Part shown: positions 35,193-46,200 of the stretch, in pieces
How the letters are laid out: every line of letters starts with the position of its first letter
Numbering within the stretch: position 1 is the first letter of the stretch
Source of the DNA: Singulisphaera sp. GP187
GTDB lineage: Bacteria; Planctomycetota; Planctomycetia; Gemmatales; Gemmataceae
Assembly: GCA_945868575.1 (NCBI GenBank)
Contig: CAMBMH010000008.1
Location: 1-51,321, forward strand
Direction: 5' to 3'
Length of the DNA: 51,321 nucleotides
The notes under the pieces: generated by a model
Databases searched by the model: none
Told to the model about the DNA's origin: nothing
Seen by the model: only the letters and a program-made list of their open reading frames with translations
Position numbers and translations under genes: made by a program

Positions 35193-37685
35193 ATGATGTA
35201 CTTCAGGCCAACGACCCGCTTCAAGGTGCTTGGCGCACTTGTCATGGGTGCGATGCTTTTCGCGAAGGCGCCTGCGGCAAACACGCCCGCGGCTCCTGCC
35301 GCCGCGCCTGTGCCACCCTCGTCGCTTCCCAACCCGGTCAAGCTCGAGATTTTCCCAAGCGACATCAAGCTCCAAACCAAGCGTGGGGAACAACGCTATA
35401 TCGTTGTGGCAAGCTTTGCCGATGGCATCACCCGAGATGTCACGGGCGAGGCCAGGGTCCGCCTTGCCAATCCGACTCTGGCAAAGATCGAGAACCATGT
35501 TCTCCTTCCCCAGGCGGACGGTTTCACCGAACTGCTTGTGGAGTATGGCGGTCGGGCAAGTCTTATTCCGGTAAGCGTGGAAAGAGCCGCTGAAGAGCGC
35601 CCCATCAGCTTCAAGCAGGATGTAGCCCCGATCTTCATGCGCACGGGTTGCAACACCGGTGGTTGTCACGGTGCAGCCCGCGGCAAGGACGGCTTTCGTC
35701 TTTCGCTTTTCGGCTTTGACATGGATGGGGATCATCAACGCCTAACCCGTGAACTCAACGGACGCCGCCTTAATCTGGCCGCTCCGGAGGAATCCCTTTT
35801 GCTTGAAAAGTCGGTCGGAAAGGTCAGCCACACAGGCGGCCAGCGCTTCTCAGCCAACGATCGCTACTGGAACACCATTGTCCGCTGGATGGAGGCGGGT
35901 GTGCCTGTGGATCCTCCAACAGTCGCTTTGCCGGTCAGCGCGGAGCTATTCCCCAAGAACGCGGTCCTTGATGGCAAGGGCGCGATCCAACAGATGGTGA
36001 TCAAAGCGAAATACAGCGATGGCACCGAGCGCGATGTGACCCCGCTTGCCCTCTTCCTGAGCAACAATGAGGCATCGGCAAAGATTTCTCCCGAGGGAGT
36101 GGTCACGGCGGGTGAACGGGGCGAAGCCTTCATCATGGCCCGCTTCCATACTTTCACGATCGGTTCGCCTTTTGTTGTGTTGCCCAAAGCGCTTCAGTTT
36201 TCCTTCCCAAAGGTTCCCGAAAACAACTATATCGACACCCTTGTCAACAACAAACTGAAGAAGCTTCGCATCGCGCCTTCGGAACTCTGTTCCGACGAGG
36301 AATTCCTCCGCCGTGTGTCCCTTGACATCACGGGAACGCTGCCCAACATCGAGGACTACAACCGCTTCATGGCGGACAAGGCTCCCACCAAGCGCGAGAA
36401 GCTTGTCGATGAGCTGCTTGGACGCAAGGAATTTGCGGAGTTGTGGGTGCTCAAATGGGCGGAACTGCTCCAAATCAAGAGCTCCAATCAGGTCAGCTAC
36501 AAGGCGATGCTCCTCTACTACAACTGGTTGCAGGAGAAGATCGCCAAGAATGTCCCAACCAATGAATGGGTCCAGGAGCTTCTTGGCGCCTCGGGTGGAA
36601 CCTTCAAGAGCCCAGCCACCAATTACTACCAGAACGAAACCGACATCCTCAAGGTAACAGAGAATGTCGCCCAGGTTTTCATGGGAATGCGCATCCAGTG
36701 CGCCCAGTGTCACAACCACCCCTTCGACCGTTGGACCATGGACGACTATTATGGCTTCGCCGCGTTTTTCAGCCAAATCGGCCGCAAGGGAACGGATGAC
36801 CCGCGTGAAATCGTTGTGTTCAATTCCGCCGGTGGCGAAGTGAGCCACCCCCTTGGTGGCCGCCAGATGAAGCCCAAGTTTTTGGGTGGGATCGCTCCTG
36901 ATGTGACGGGGAAGGACCGTCGCGTGGTGATGGGCCAGTGGCTTGCCAGCCCCGAAAATCCCTACTTCGCGACCAACTTGTCGAACATCGTCTGGAACCA
37001 CTTTTTTGGCCAGGGGATCATCCACGAAGTCGATGATGTGCGCATCTCCAACCCCGCCTCCAATCAGGAGCTTTTGACAGAATTGGGCAAGCGCTTCACC
37101 GACTACAAATACGACTTTAAAAAGTTGGTCCGCGACATCTGCACCAGCCGCACCTACCAGCTTGCCACCACTCCAAACCCTTCCAACGAGTTGGACACAA
37201 GAAACTTCGCCAAGGCGTCCGTACGCCGCATCAAGGCCGAAACGATGCTCGATTGCATTAGCCAGGTAACCGAAACCAAGAACAAATTCCCGGGCTTGCC
37301 GGTGGGTGCCCGCGCTGTGCAAATTGCCGACGGCAGCATCAGCACCTACTTCCTGACGACTTTTGGTCGTGCCACCCGCGAAACGGTTTGCGCCTGTGAG
37401 GTCCGGCTTGAGCCCAACCTTTCGCAGTCGCTGCACCTTTTGAATGGGGACGCGACCGGCCCCCGGATCAACCAGGGGAACCTGATTGGTCGCCGTCTCG
37501 CCGAAAAGAAACCGATGCCGGAAATCATCGAAGAACTCTATGTGCGAACACTAACTCGCAAACCCACCGCGACCGAACGGGACCGTCTGTTGCAATTGAT
37601 TGCCGCGGAAGGGAACGCCCAACGCGCGCTTGAGGACACCTTTTGGGCGATCCTCAACTCCCGCGAGTTCATGTTCAACCACTAA
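35193..37685 (+). CDS. PSD1 family protein: DUF1549 plus DUF1553, cytochrome-like
   Basis: 830 residues. I chose ATG 35193 because GAGG at 35180 is well placed; 35184 and 35196 are alternatives. After a signal peptide, a bacterial Ig-like domain (VKLEIFPSDIKLQTKRGEQRY) precedes the heme-like region CNTGGCHG (C153, C158, H159, a CX4CH variant), then the DUF1549 core with EEFLRRVSLDITGTLP, the true heme c motif CAQCH at 503-507 (QCHNHPFDRWTMDDYY) and the DUF1553 end (EELYVRTLTRKPTATERDRL). This family, confined largely to planctomycetes and relatives, is exported, pairs with DUF1501, and its function is unproven. Confidence 0.93.
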   Translation: MMYFRPTTRFKVLGALVMGAMLFAKAPAANTPAAPAAAPVPPSSLPNPVKLEIFPSDIKLQTKRGEQRYIVVASFADGITRDVTGEARVRLANPTLAKIENHVLLPQADGFTELLVEYGGRASLIPVSVERAAEERPISFKQDVAPIFMRTGCNTGGCHGAARGKDGFRLSLFGFDMDGDHQRLTRELNGRRLNLAAPEESLLLEKSVGKVSHTGGQRFSANDRYWNTIVRWMEAGVPVDPPTVALPVSAELFPKNAVLDGKGAIQQMVIKAKYSDGTERDVTPLALFLSNNEASAKISPEGVVTAGERGEAFIMARFHTFTIGSPFVVLPKALQFSFPKVPENNYIDTLVNNKLKKLRIAPSELCSDEEFLRRVSLDITGTLPNIEDYNRFMADKAPTKREKLVDELLGRKEFAELWVLKWAELLQIKSSNQVSYKAMLLYYNWLQEKIAKNVPTNEWVQELLGASGGTFKSPATNYYQNETDILKVTENVAQVFMGMRIQCAQCHNHPFDRWTMDDYYGFAAFFSQIGRKGTDDPREIVVFNSAGGEVSHPLGGRQMKPKFLGGIAPDVTGKDRRVVMGQWLASPENPYFATNLSNIVWNHFFGQGIIHEVDDVRISNPASNQELLTELGKRFTDYKYDFKKLVRDICTSRTYQLATTPNPSNELDTRNFAKASVRRIKAETMLDCISQVTETKNKFPGLPVGARAVQIADGSISTYFLTTFGRATRETVCACEVRLEPNLSQSLHLLNGDATGPRINQGNLIGRRLAEKKPMPEIIEELYVRTLTRKPTATERDRLLQLIAAEGNAQRALEDTFWAILNSREFMFNH

Positions 37686-37703
37686 GCCCCAGTTTTGGGC
37701 TTT

Positions 37704-37734
37704 CCCCGGGAACGATTCTCCCGGGGACCTTTTT
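37704..37734 (+). terminator. Terminator or attenuator after the PSD1 gene
   Basis: CCCCGGGA (37704-37711) pairs with TCCCGGGG (37719-37726) and is followed by ACCTTTTTGG. A smaller stem AGCCC...GGGCT lies just before it (37685-37701). It probably trims but may not fully stop transcription into the next gene. Confidence 0.65.
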
Positions 37735-37795
37735 GGCGCAAGCCAATCCATGTAATGGCTGACGCAGATAAAACCACGCGAACACATTCCGGACG

Positions 37796-39889
37796 ATGCG
37801 CATCATGAAAAACCTGAAGAAAATGTTCCTTTCGCTGGGTCTGATCCTTGCCATGGGTGGTGGTCTTTGCGCCGCCGATCCCAAGGACAAGAAAAAGAAG
37901 CTCAATTTCGACGACGATATTGCCTCGCTTTTGCGGGAAAAATGTGGCAATTGCCATAATGCCGACAAGAAGTCGAGTGGTCTGATCGTGACCAACTTCA
38001 CCAAACTGATGGAAGGCGGTTCGGGCGGGATCGCCGTGAAACCAGGTGATCCGGACGCCAGTCCCCTTTACACAACGGTGGCCCACAAAGCCGAACCGTT
38101 TATGCCCCCGAAATCGCCCAAGCTCCCTGACGAATACGCCAACACGCTCCAGCGCTGGATCCTCGAAGGGGCACTTGAGAATTCGGGCTCGAAGGCCGTC
38201 GCGATGAAGCCCAAGGCGGATATCTCTTTAGGCAAAGTAAGTCGGGGCCGTCCTGAAGGTCCGCCGCCGATGCCCGAAGCAACCGCGAAACTTCCTCTTG
38301 ACCCCGTGAAAAAATATGCCCGGGCGAACGCCATCACCGCGCTTGCCTCGTCCCCCTGGGCCCCATTGGTGGCTGTCGCGGGAAACAAGCAAGTCCTTCT
38401 TTACAACTCCGATACAGGTGAATTACTTGGCGTCCTCCCATTTCCCGAGGGTGTGCCCCAGGTCCTGAAGTTTTCCCGTAACGGTAGCCTGCTTTTGGCG
38501 GGTGGCGGCAGGGGTTCGGCTTTGGGTCGGGTCGTCGTTTGGAATGTCCGCACAGGCGAGCGGATCATCCAGGTTGGCGAGGAGACCGACTCGGTTCTTG
38601 CCGCTGACATCAGCCCCGACCAGACGCTTATCGCGCTGGGTAGCCCCTCGAAGATGGTGCGAATCTATTCCACCAAGGATGGCAAGCTCCTCAGTCAGAT
38701 CAAAAAGCACACCGACTGGATTACCTCGCTTGAGTTCAGCCCCGATGGCGTGCTGCTTGCAACGGGTGATCGGTCCGGTGGCCTGTTTGTTTGGGAAGCC
38801 TTCACCGCGCGGGAATATTATGGTCTGCGTGGACACACAGCCATGATCACCGATATCTCTTGGCGACCTGATAGCAACATGGTCGCCTCCAGCTCGGAAG
38901 ATGGAACAATTCGTCTTTGGGAGATGGAAAATGGTGGACAAGTCAAATCGTGGGGCCACGGCGCTCCTGCCCTTTCCGTTCGTTATGGAATGGATGGCCA
39001 GATCGTCTCCGCAGGCCGCGACCGGACGGTGAAGCTTTGGGACGGCAACGGCGCCCTGAAAAAGGCCTTCCCCGCCATGCCCGACCTTGCCCTCAAGTCT
39101 GTCCTTTCCCACGACTCGGCCCGCGCCCTGGGTGGGGATTGGTCGGGCGTCGTCGAAGTATGGACCGTTGCCGATGGCAAAAAAGTCGGTGAACTGAGCT
39201 CCAATCCCGAACTCCTGGCGGATCGTGCCACCAAAATCGCATCCACTGTCAAAACGGCCGAAGGCGCCGCTGTCGCATCCAAAAACAAGGTTGCCGGGGT
39301 AACCCAGCGAATCACGGCGATCGCCACCCAAATTGCCGCTGTCAAAAAGCTGCAAGCCGACCCCTCCCCGATCCTCAAACCCGCCCAGGCCGCACAAGCC
39401 ACCGCCCAGGCAAAGGTAAACGAAGCCAAAGCCCTCGTTGCCCAGTCCGTAACCGCAAGGCGCTCGGCCGAAATGATCGCCGCGGAACTGGCTGGCCTCG
39501 CCACACGCATGGCTGCGCTCAAGCCTGCCGATGCTCCTGGCCAACAGGTCGCGGCCGATGCACAAAAACGAGCAACGGAACTTTCCCAAAAGGCCCAAGC
39601 CGATCTGGCAGCGGCCAAAAAGCGCGAAGCCGACACCACCCCGGCCTTGGCACAAGCAGAGAAAAATCTGGTCGCGGCAAACGCCGGGATCACTGCGGCT
39701 CAACAGCAGGTACAACAACTCCCCAAGCGAGTCACCGACCTTGCCGCGGCCGAAAAAGCCATTCAGGCCGAATTGGTAACCGCCCAAAACGAACTCAAAC
39801 AGATCGAAGCCGAGATTTTGAACCTCAAGGCCCAGCTCCAACGCTCACAAGCGGCCCTGGCGTCGAATTCCACTTCGCCCAAGAAGTAA
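37796..39889 (+). CDS. PSCyt1 cytochrome plus WD40 propeller with an Ala-rich coiled-coil tail
   Basis: 697 residues (or 694 from the ATG at 37805). A signal peptide ends near GGGLCAA. The planctomycete cytochrome C domain (PSCyt1) has one heme site CGNCH at 50-54, the context LLREKCGNCHN, and a PPKSPKLPDEYANTLQRWI end. A WD40 beta-propeller of about seven repeats follows at roughly 185-460; typical blades are TDWITSLEFSPDGVLLATGDRSGGLFVWE and TIRLWE. From about 480 to 690 the sequence is an Ala/Lys/Gln-rich helical coil. The protein is probably extracytoplasmic and could present electron-carrying and protein-binding surfaces; the role is unknown. Confidence 0.92.
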   Translation: MRIMKNLKKMFLSLGLILAMGGGLCAADPKDKKKKLNFDDDIASLLREKCGNCHNADKKSSGLIVTNFTKLMEGGSGGIAVKPGDPDASPLYTTVAHKAEPFMPPKSPKLPDEYANTLQRWILEGALENSGSKAVAMKPKADISLGKVSRGRPEGPPPMPEATAKLPLDPVKKYARANAITALASSPWAPLVAVAGNKQVLLYNSDTGELLGVLPFPEGVPQVLKFSRNGSLLLAGGGRGSALGRVVVWNVRTGERIIQVGEETDSVLAADISPDQTLIALGSPSKMVRIYSTKDGKLLSQIKKHTDWITSLEFSPDGVLLATGDRSGGLFVWEAFTAREYYGLRGHTAMITDISWRPDSNMVASSSEDGTIRLWEMENGGQVKSWGHGAPALSVRYGMDGQIVSAGRDRTVKLWDGNGALKKAFPAMPDLALKSVLSHDSARALGGDWSGVVEVWTVADGKKVGELSSNPELLADRATKIASTVKTAEGAAVASKNKVAGVTQRITAIATQIAAVKKLQADPSPILKPAQAAQATAQAKVNEAKALVAQSVTARRSAEMIAAELAGLATRMAALKPADAPGQQVAADAQKRATELSQKAQADLAAAKKREADTTPALAQAEKNLVAANAGITAAQQQVQQLPKRVTDLAAAEKAIQAELVTAQNELKQIEAEILNLKAQLQRSQAALASNSTSPKK

Positions 39890-39935
39890 TCCCCCTATTC
39901 CTTGGGAATGAATTTTCGGACTTTCGAACTTCTCC

Positions 39936-39971
39936 AAAGCCACTGGTCCTTCGGGATCGGTGGCTTTTTTT
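39936..39971 (+). terminator. Strong intrinsic terminator with UUCG tetraloop
   Basis: A 14-bp stem (39936-39949 with 39954-39967, including two G-U pairs) capped by the extra-stable loop TTCG and followed by seven T residues. It closes the DUF1501/PSD1/PSCyt1 cluster. Confidence 0.95.
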
Positions 39972-40085
39972 GCTTTTCATGATTTTTTCTGTCCATTCTT
40001 GAAATTTTTAGGCCCAGACCCGGAATAGGAGTAGAAGCCGGCTCTCCGGCCACCTTAACCAAACCCGGAACTTCCAAGGAAAATC

Positions 40086-43000
40086 ATGCCCCTTTCCGTC
40101 CTCAGCTCCCCGTTTGGCTCCATTGACCAGGCCGCAAGGGCCAACTGCCCCGAAGCCATGGCTTGGCTCGCCGATCTGAACGGGCCCAAAGCGCCCGACT
40201 GGATCTGGGTGGTTCCCTCGGCCAGACGCAAGCGGGCAATTATCCGCAATTGGCCGGGTACCGAAACCGGTCGCGCCTCTTTATTGCCCCGCATCGTCAC
40301 GCTGGATGGTCTGGTCGACCAGGTTGCAGCCACACAAGGGGTCGCCGTCCGCAAAATTGGATCGATGGAAAGGCGCCTGCGCGTGCTCAAGGCATGGCAA
40401 AGCACCCTTCCGGACCTGGCCAGCGGAGCGGGCACCGCCGCCCAGATGGACCAGGCCATCAAAGTTTGGCAAGACAACCATGTCACTCCAACCGAACCGA
40501 TCCTGGCAGGATTTTTTAAACAATATCGCAACAACCTCGCCCAATCGGAGTGTGTCGACCGGCAGGGGTGGCTCGAAAAGATCTCTCGCCACCTGCACAA
40601 CAAAAAGTTTGACGCAAATGCTTTTGGCGCCAAAGGGGTGGTGGTGGATGGTTTTCATCTTTTCAGTATCCCGGAACTATCTTTTCTGAGAGAATTGGCC
40701 CAACATATCGAACTTCGCGTTTGGATCCCCTGTCCCAACGATGGCAATGCCGGGGAACTGCTTGCGTTTCTTTGTGAGCAGCTCGGCGCGACCTATACCA
40801 TCGCCGGGGGCGAGCTAAACCCCGGGCTTTCCCAATGGGCCTTCGGGCAGATGACCGGCTCGCGCACAATCGGCGTCGATGTCGATGCACCCAACGAAGG
40901 CGAACTCATTCGCATCGACTGCAAGAATATCCAGGCCGAAGCAAACGAAGTTGTCCGAAGGATCAGGCTCCGTCTGAATGAGCCCCGCGCCCCCAAGCCC
41001 CATCAAATCGCTGTTGTGCTTCCCGGACCCGAATATGACCCCTTGGTTCGCCAGGCATTCACCGAAGCGGGAATCACCATCAACCTCGCGGGCCGCAGTC
41101 GCACGCTACTCTCTTCGGGACCCGGCCGATTGATTCTAACAGCCATCCAGCGCATCGAGGGGACGCCCTCCGCCCGGACCCTTCTCGATTTCCTGAGACA
41201 ACCGATTCTCCGCCGAACCATTATCAGGGAGCGGGTTGATGAATTGGCCTGGCTGGAAGAGACGCTTGATGGGATGGATATGGGGCGCGATTTTTCCAGT
41301 TGGCCAGCCGTACTGAATACCTTGAGGGAAGAACTCGCACAATCCACACTTGCCGGATCCAATGAGGATGAGGCGCCCACGCCTGAGGAAACCGAACGAT
41401 TCGAAGCGGCAAAAGTCCGCCGTGCCAGTCTTTTGAATTTGGTGGAGGAGATCCACACTCCCTTGCAACTTTTGGCGCGAAACAACGACTCCCTATCGCA
41501 AACCGTCAATCATCTCTCCAACTACCTGAACCAACTCAAACTGGCGGGATGGCTTTCTCCAGCAATGGGGATGTGTCATGGCGTGGATAAAGCGGTGATA
41601 CAGGCGGATCAACTTGCCTGGGCAAAAATCGCGAAAATCCTCACCGAATTGCCAAAGATTCCCGCAAACCTTTTACCTGGCAATCGTGCAGGCCAACCCG
41701 ATAGCCTCAACCTGATCTCCATGGTTCTTGAGGCGGAAAACTATCAGATCAAAACCGAGGACGATGAAGGGGTCCAGGTGATGGAGATCCGCGAAACGCG
41801 TGGTCTCACCTTCCGTGAAATCCATGTGCTTGGGCTGAAAAGTGGGGCGTACGATTCCGTCACCGAAGAGGAGATCCTCATGGACCTCCTTCACGAGGAA
41901 AAACAGGCGAAGGCCCGCGCCCGCCAGGAATCGTGCCAAATCTTCTTTCAACTTGCCCTTTCCGGGGCTGAGGCCCTGCGGCTTTATCGACCCCGAACCC
42001 AAAAAGATGAGGATCTCCTCCCTTCGGTATGGATTGAAAGCCTTCCTGCGGAGGTGGCCCAACCCCAGGCCAATCTTGGAGTGGGCAAATGCCAAATCCA
42101 GATTTTGACAGGTTTGGCGACCCCTTTGGATGGGATACAGACATTAGAAGAACTTCGGCCAACCTCTGCGGATAATCAGGCGCAAAACCTGGTGAACCAA
42201 CTGGCCCGGCAAAGAGAAGCCCTGAATGGTTGGTGGAGGGCTGTCCAGACCCCTGAGATTGTTCCTTGTGCCCAAGGTTTGATTACCCTGCGGGCGAGAC
42301 CCGAGACACCACTGAGTCCCTCGCGAATCGAACAATACACCAAATGTCCGTTTCAGTTTTTCGCGGAAAGGATGCTCCATCTTGAGGCTAAGGGCCGGGA
42401 TGAAACCGCGCTTCACAGAGGCAGCCTGATCCACCTGGTATTCCAGCGCTTTCTGGAAGAGTATCGAACCAACCTGGGTATTGCCAAAGGCCAGCCAGCC
42501 GAGCTTCCCGCCGATCGAAATAATTCGAGAACAACGATACTAAAGATCTGGGAAAATGCTCTGGCGAGCGACCCAAGAGCCCGATATTTCGACAGAAAAA
42601 TTCGCGCAAAGGTAGTCAATCCCAGGGGCGTGATCGACATCTATCTTGATAACCTCGACCGTTTGCGGGAAAAGGGAATCAAACATGTCGCCTCCGAGGA
42701 ACCTATTGGTCCCGCCAACTTGGGCGACGAGGCGAACCCTTTATTCCTTCGCGGCAGAATTGATGACCACTTTGTCTGGCCGGATGAATCCATCACTCTG
42801 GTTGATTATAAATCAGGCGACACCCCAGGACCCAAAGATTTCCATTTCGATTTTGCCCAAAGGCTCAAGGTTCAGTTGGATCTTTATGCCGCTGTCCTCG
42901 AAAAGTCGGGGCAAGCCGTCAAACAGGGGATGTATTTATACCTGGAACTCAACCAGAAATACGATGAGAAAGACAAAATCAATACCCATACCGTCCTTCA

Positions 43001-43208
43001 GGGGCACTTTATCCCAGAGTGGCTTCCAGGAAAGCGAAACGATTGTCCCCAACTCGACAAGGATGGCGCTGTGACCCACGCAAAGGAGGTCGCAAACTCG
43101 ATTCGTAAGGGGGTTATTACCCTCACGACTTTCCAGGACAAAGGGACAACCCCCTGTAAAGACACTTGTTCTGTCCGAAATATTTGTCGCACACCCGTGG
43201 AAGGGTAA
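40086..43208 (+). CDS. addB: AddB-like subunit of the AddAB helicase-nuclease
   Basis: 1040 residues. The N-terminal two thirds is a degenerate UvrD-like helicase fold without a good Walker A. The C-terminal PD-(D/E)XK nuclease (PDDEXK_1) spans about 745-1040: LSPSRIEQYTKCPFQFFAERM, RGSLIHLVFQRFLEEY and LVDYKSGD. Four cysteines able to hold the AddB iron-sulfur cluster are in place: C754, C1024, C1028 and C1034. The spacing near the end is C-x3-C-x5-C, whereas I expect C-x2-C-x5-C in classical AddB. It partners the AddA-type gene downstream in double-strand-break end processing for recombination. Confidence 0.85.
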   Translation: MPLSVLSSPFGSIDQAARANCPEAMAWLADLNGPKAPDWIWVVPSARRKRAIIRNWPGTETGRASLLPRIVTLDGLVDQVAATQGVAVRKIGSMERRLRVLKAWQSTLPDLASGAGTAAQMDQAIKVWQDNHVTPTEPILAGFFKQYRNNLAQSECVDRQGWLEKISRHLHNKKFDANAFGAKGVVVDGFHLFSIPELSFLRELAQHIELRVWIPCPNDGNAGELLAFLCEQLGATYTIAGGELNPGLSQWAFGQMTGSRTIGVDVDAPNEGELIRIDCKNIQAEANEVVRRIRLRLNEPRAPKPHQIAVVLPGPEYDPLVRQAFTEAGITINLAGRSRTLLSSGPGRLILTAIQRIEGTPSARTLLDFLRQPILRRTIIRERVDELAWLEETLDGMDMGRDFSSWPAVLNTLREELAQSTLAGSNEDEAPTPEETERFEAAKVRRASLLNLVEEIHTPLQLLARNNDSLSQTVNHLSNYLNQLKLAGWLSPAMGMCHGVDKAVIQADQLAWAKIAKILTELPKIPANLLPGNRAGQPDSLNLISMVLEAENYQIKTEDDEGVQVMEIRETRGLTFREIHVLGLKSGAYDSVTEEEILMDLLHEEKQAKARARQESCQIFFQLALSGAEALRLYRPRTQKDEDLLPSVWIESLPAEVAQPQANLGVGKCQIQILTGLATPLDGIQTLEELRPTSADNQAQNLVNQLARQREALNGWWRAVQTPEIVPCAQGLITLRARPETPLSPSRIEQYTKCPFQFFAERMLHLEAKGRDETALHRGSLIHLVFQRFLEEYRTNLGIAKGQPAELPADRNNSRTTILKIWENALASDPRARYFDRKIRAKVVNPRGVIDIYLDNLDRLREKGIKHVASEEPIGPANLGDEANPLFLRGRIDDHFVWPDESITLVDYKSGDTPGPKDFHFDFAQRLKVQLDLYAAVLEKSGQAVKQGMYLYLELNQKYDEKDKINTHTVLQGHFIPEWLPGKRNDCPQLDKDGAVTHAKEVANSIRKGVITLTTFQDKGTTPCKDTCSVRNICRTPVEG

Positions 43209-43225
43209 TGGTAATAAACCCGTGG

Positions 43226-43251
43226 GGCGGATCATTTGCGATCCGCCTTTT
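43226..43251 (+). terminator. Hairpin between addB and addA
   Basis: GGCGGATC (43226-43233) pairs with GATCCGCC (43240-43247) and is followed by TTTT. It would lower read-through into addA unless antiterminated or addA has its own promoter. Confidence 0.7.
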
Positions 43252-43294
43252 GATCTGTTCGTCAATCCCTTAAAACACAAATCAGGAAAATCCC

Positions 43295-46200
43295 ATGTCT
43301 TTTGACCTTTGGCTTAACCAGCAAAATCTCAATCCCGAACAACGACGGGCCGTATTGGCACCGGGGGATCTGGCCATCCGGGCGGCAGCGGGCAGCGGAA
43401 AAACCAGCGTCCTGGTGCGGCGGATCCTTTGGCTGCTCTCCCGCGAAATGGAACGGGATCTCGATTTCGCATCGCTTGATGGGCACGCAAACGGATCCAA
43501 TCTGCTTGGCCGAATACTCGCCACCACCTTCACCCGCAAAGCCGCAGGCGAACTTCGCGAGCGTCTTGACGGGGGATTGCGCGAACTGGTCGAACAGGAT
43601 GCCGATCACGCCGACTTTTGGCGACGCCGGATCGAAGAACTACCCATGGCCAAAATCGGCACCATTGACAGCGTCGCAGGGTCGATGGTCCGCCAATTGG
43701 CCCGCTCGGGATGTCCGACTCCGCTGGGTGCCGATTTTGAAATGCTTGATTCGATGGAACAGGACAACCTGATCCAGGAAGCACTAAGGCGCACGGCCCT
43801 TGATCTGAACCAAACTCCCAACTGGGAGATTTGGGAAGAGGCCAAAGGGATCAATAGCATCCAGGAGGTTCTTCGGAACCTGATTTATCGGGGGCTCTAT
43901 CCGCAAAATTTGAAAGCCGATACCAATGCTCAAGGTGCCCCACTCAGCGAGGCCATCCTTGCCTGTTTCAAAGTCATGCACGCCCACTATATGGCGCTCT
44001 GCCAAAATCGGGGTGCCTTCGATTTCGCCCATGTCAGCACCGAACTGCTTCGCTTGTTGGAAAATCATCCGACTGAATTGACCGTCCTTCGTGGTAGCAT
44101 TTCCCATATCCTTGTCGATGAATTCCAGGACACCAACGATCAGCAGTGGCGGATTATTTCCCACCTTGCCGGAGAGCTGGGTGCGGGAAGACTCACCATT
44201 GTTGGCGATCCACAACAATCGATTTATATGTTCCGGGGCGCCGACCCGGGCGTATTTGAACGCATTTGGGACCTTTTTCAAGAGATTGGGCCCGATTCCT
44301 GCGTCACACTAAACAAAAACTATCGTACGCTTTCCCCCACCCCAATGGATTTCATCAACCACGCTTCGGCGGTCGCTTTTACGGATACAAGAGGCGATGG
44401 TTTTCCTTATCAATCCCTCTCCCCTGGCAAATATGACCATCCCCCAACGGGATCGGTTGCCCTTCTTTCAGCCCCAAACGATAAGGGGTGGTGCGATCTG
44501 ATCGCCTCAAAACTTTCCGGGAAATATCGCCAAACCTGGTTTGATCCCAAATCTTCGACAGAAAAAACACTTTCGTGGGGAAATATGGCGATCCTTGCCC
44601 GAAGCCGATCCAGTTTTGGCGACATCACCGCATCGCTTGAAGAAGCGGGGATCCCCTATCAGATTCCCGGAGGCGTCGGATTTTGGCAGACCCAGGAGAT
44701 CCGCGATTTGGTCAACCTGGTCGATGCACTCGGCGACGATTCCGACAATATGGCGATGGCGGGTGTGCTTCGTGGCCCCATCGGACGGATCAACGACTCG
44801 ACGCTCCTTTGGCTAACCCAGGCCCCAGGGAACAGCATCAGTCCGAAACTTTATCGACTGGTCCAAAATAATAATTATCTTCAGGGCACAGATATTCCCC
44901 TTCCGGCCGAGGAAATGACTCGCCTCACCCAATTTGCCCAGCGCTGGAACGATTGGAAGCGTCATGTCGATCGCCTCGACCCTGTGGAACTGATCCAAAG
45001 GGCCCTTGATGACACCGATGCCTGGCATGTTTTCGCGTCGCTTCCCAATGGGCCACGCGTGATCGCCAACATCCAGCAATTTATGGAGCTTTTCCGGGGG
45101 ATTACCCAAAACCGGTTCGGAACCCTGGCAAGCGCATCCAGCCAATTGCGCCGTATGGTGGAACAACATAAACGCGCCGAACAGGCCGACCCCGAGGGAC
45201 AAGAGGACGCCGTCCAGCTCCTTACCATCCACGCATCCAAAGGCCTTGAGTTTCCCGTGGTGGTTCTGGCCGATCTCGACTCCAAGGGAAAAACCACAGG
45301 CAATGCGGTTCTGGTGGCGGACCGTTTTCTCCATTTCCCCCATCCCAATGGGGAAGAGGCCAACACTTGGGAGGGGGTTCTCTTCGCGGAGAAACCCGGT
45401 CACGAAGTTGGGGAGCGGATCTACAACCGGGCCGCGGAACTCGAACTTTCCGAGCTTGCCCGGATCTTTTATGTAGGCCTTACCCGCGCCCAGGACACAC
45501 TCTATCTTGTCGCAAAGATTGAGAATGACAAAAAGGTTTCGAAAACCTCCCTGCTCCAATGGGTGGCAAAGAGTTTGGGTTTGGACATCGAGGAAAAGAT
45601 CCTGCTTGCGGCTTATTCCGACGCGGCCAGGGATACCCAAAGGCTTGACTATTTTTCTCCCGAAAATCGAATCGATCAACATCCACGGCCAATTGTCGCT
45701 CGGACAATCCCGCCTCTTTTGGCCGATCCTGTTCGGGTATTGCCCGAAAACCCTGTTTTGGCAATTGCGAAGCTGGTCGAATTGCGTGGACTCTGGGACA
45801 TGGATCCCACAGGCAGCAAAGAGAAATGGGAAGACCTCTTTATCCATTTTGTCCAGGCTGTGGCTTCCGGTCTAAAAACAATCCCTGAGGACCAGCCTCC
45901 AGGGGATTTGGCACTTGACGCTCCTCAAACCGTTCCCGGAAACATCGTGGGGACCCTGGTGCACCGGGCCCTTGAACTGGGAGTGAGCAATAGGGACCTC
46001 GGTCATGAGGATACGCTTTTGTGGCTGGCCGGGTTACAAGAAAGCCTTGCCGGGGAAGAAGGTCACGAGCCGACCGATGTCGCCCGCGAAGCGATGGAAA
46101 TTCTCCGCTCTCCAATGGTTGCAAACCCGGAGATCCAGACGCTGGTCGAGGCGCCCGGAAAATCGGAAGTGGATCTGGTTCTTCCCCTGGGAAATTGGAG

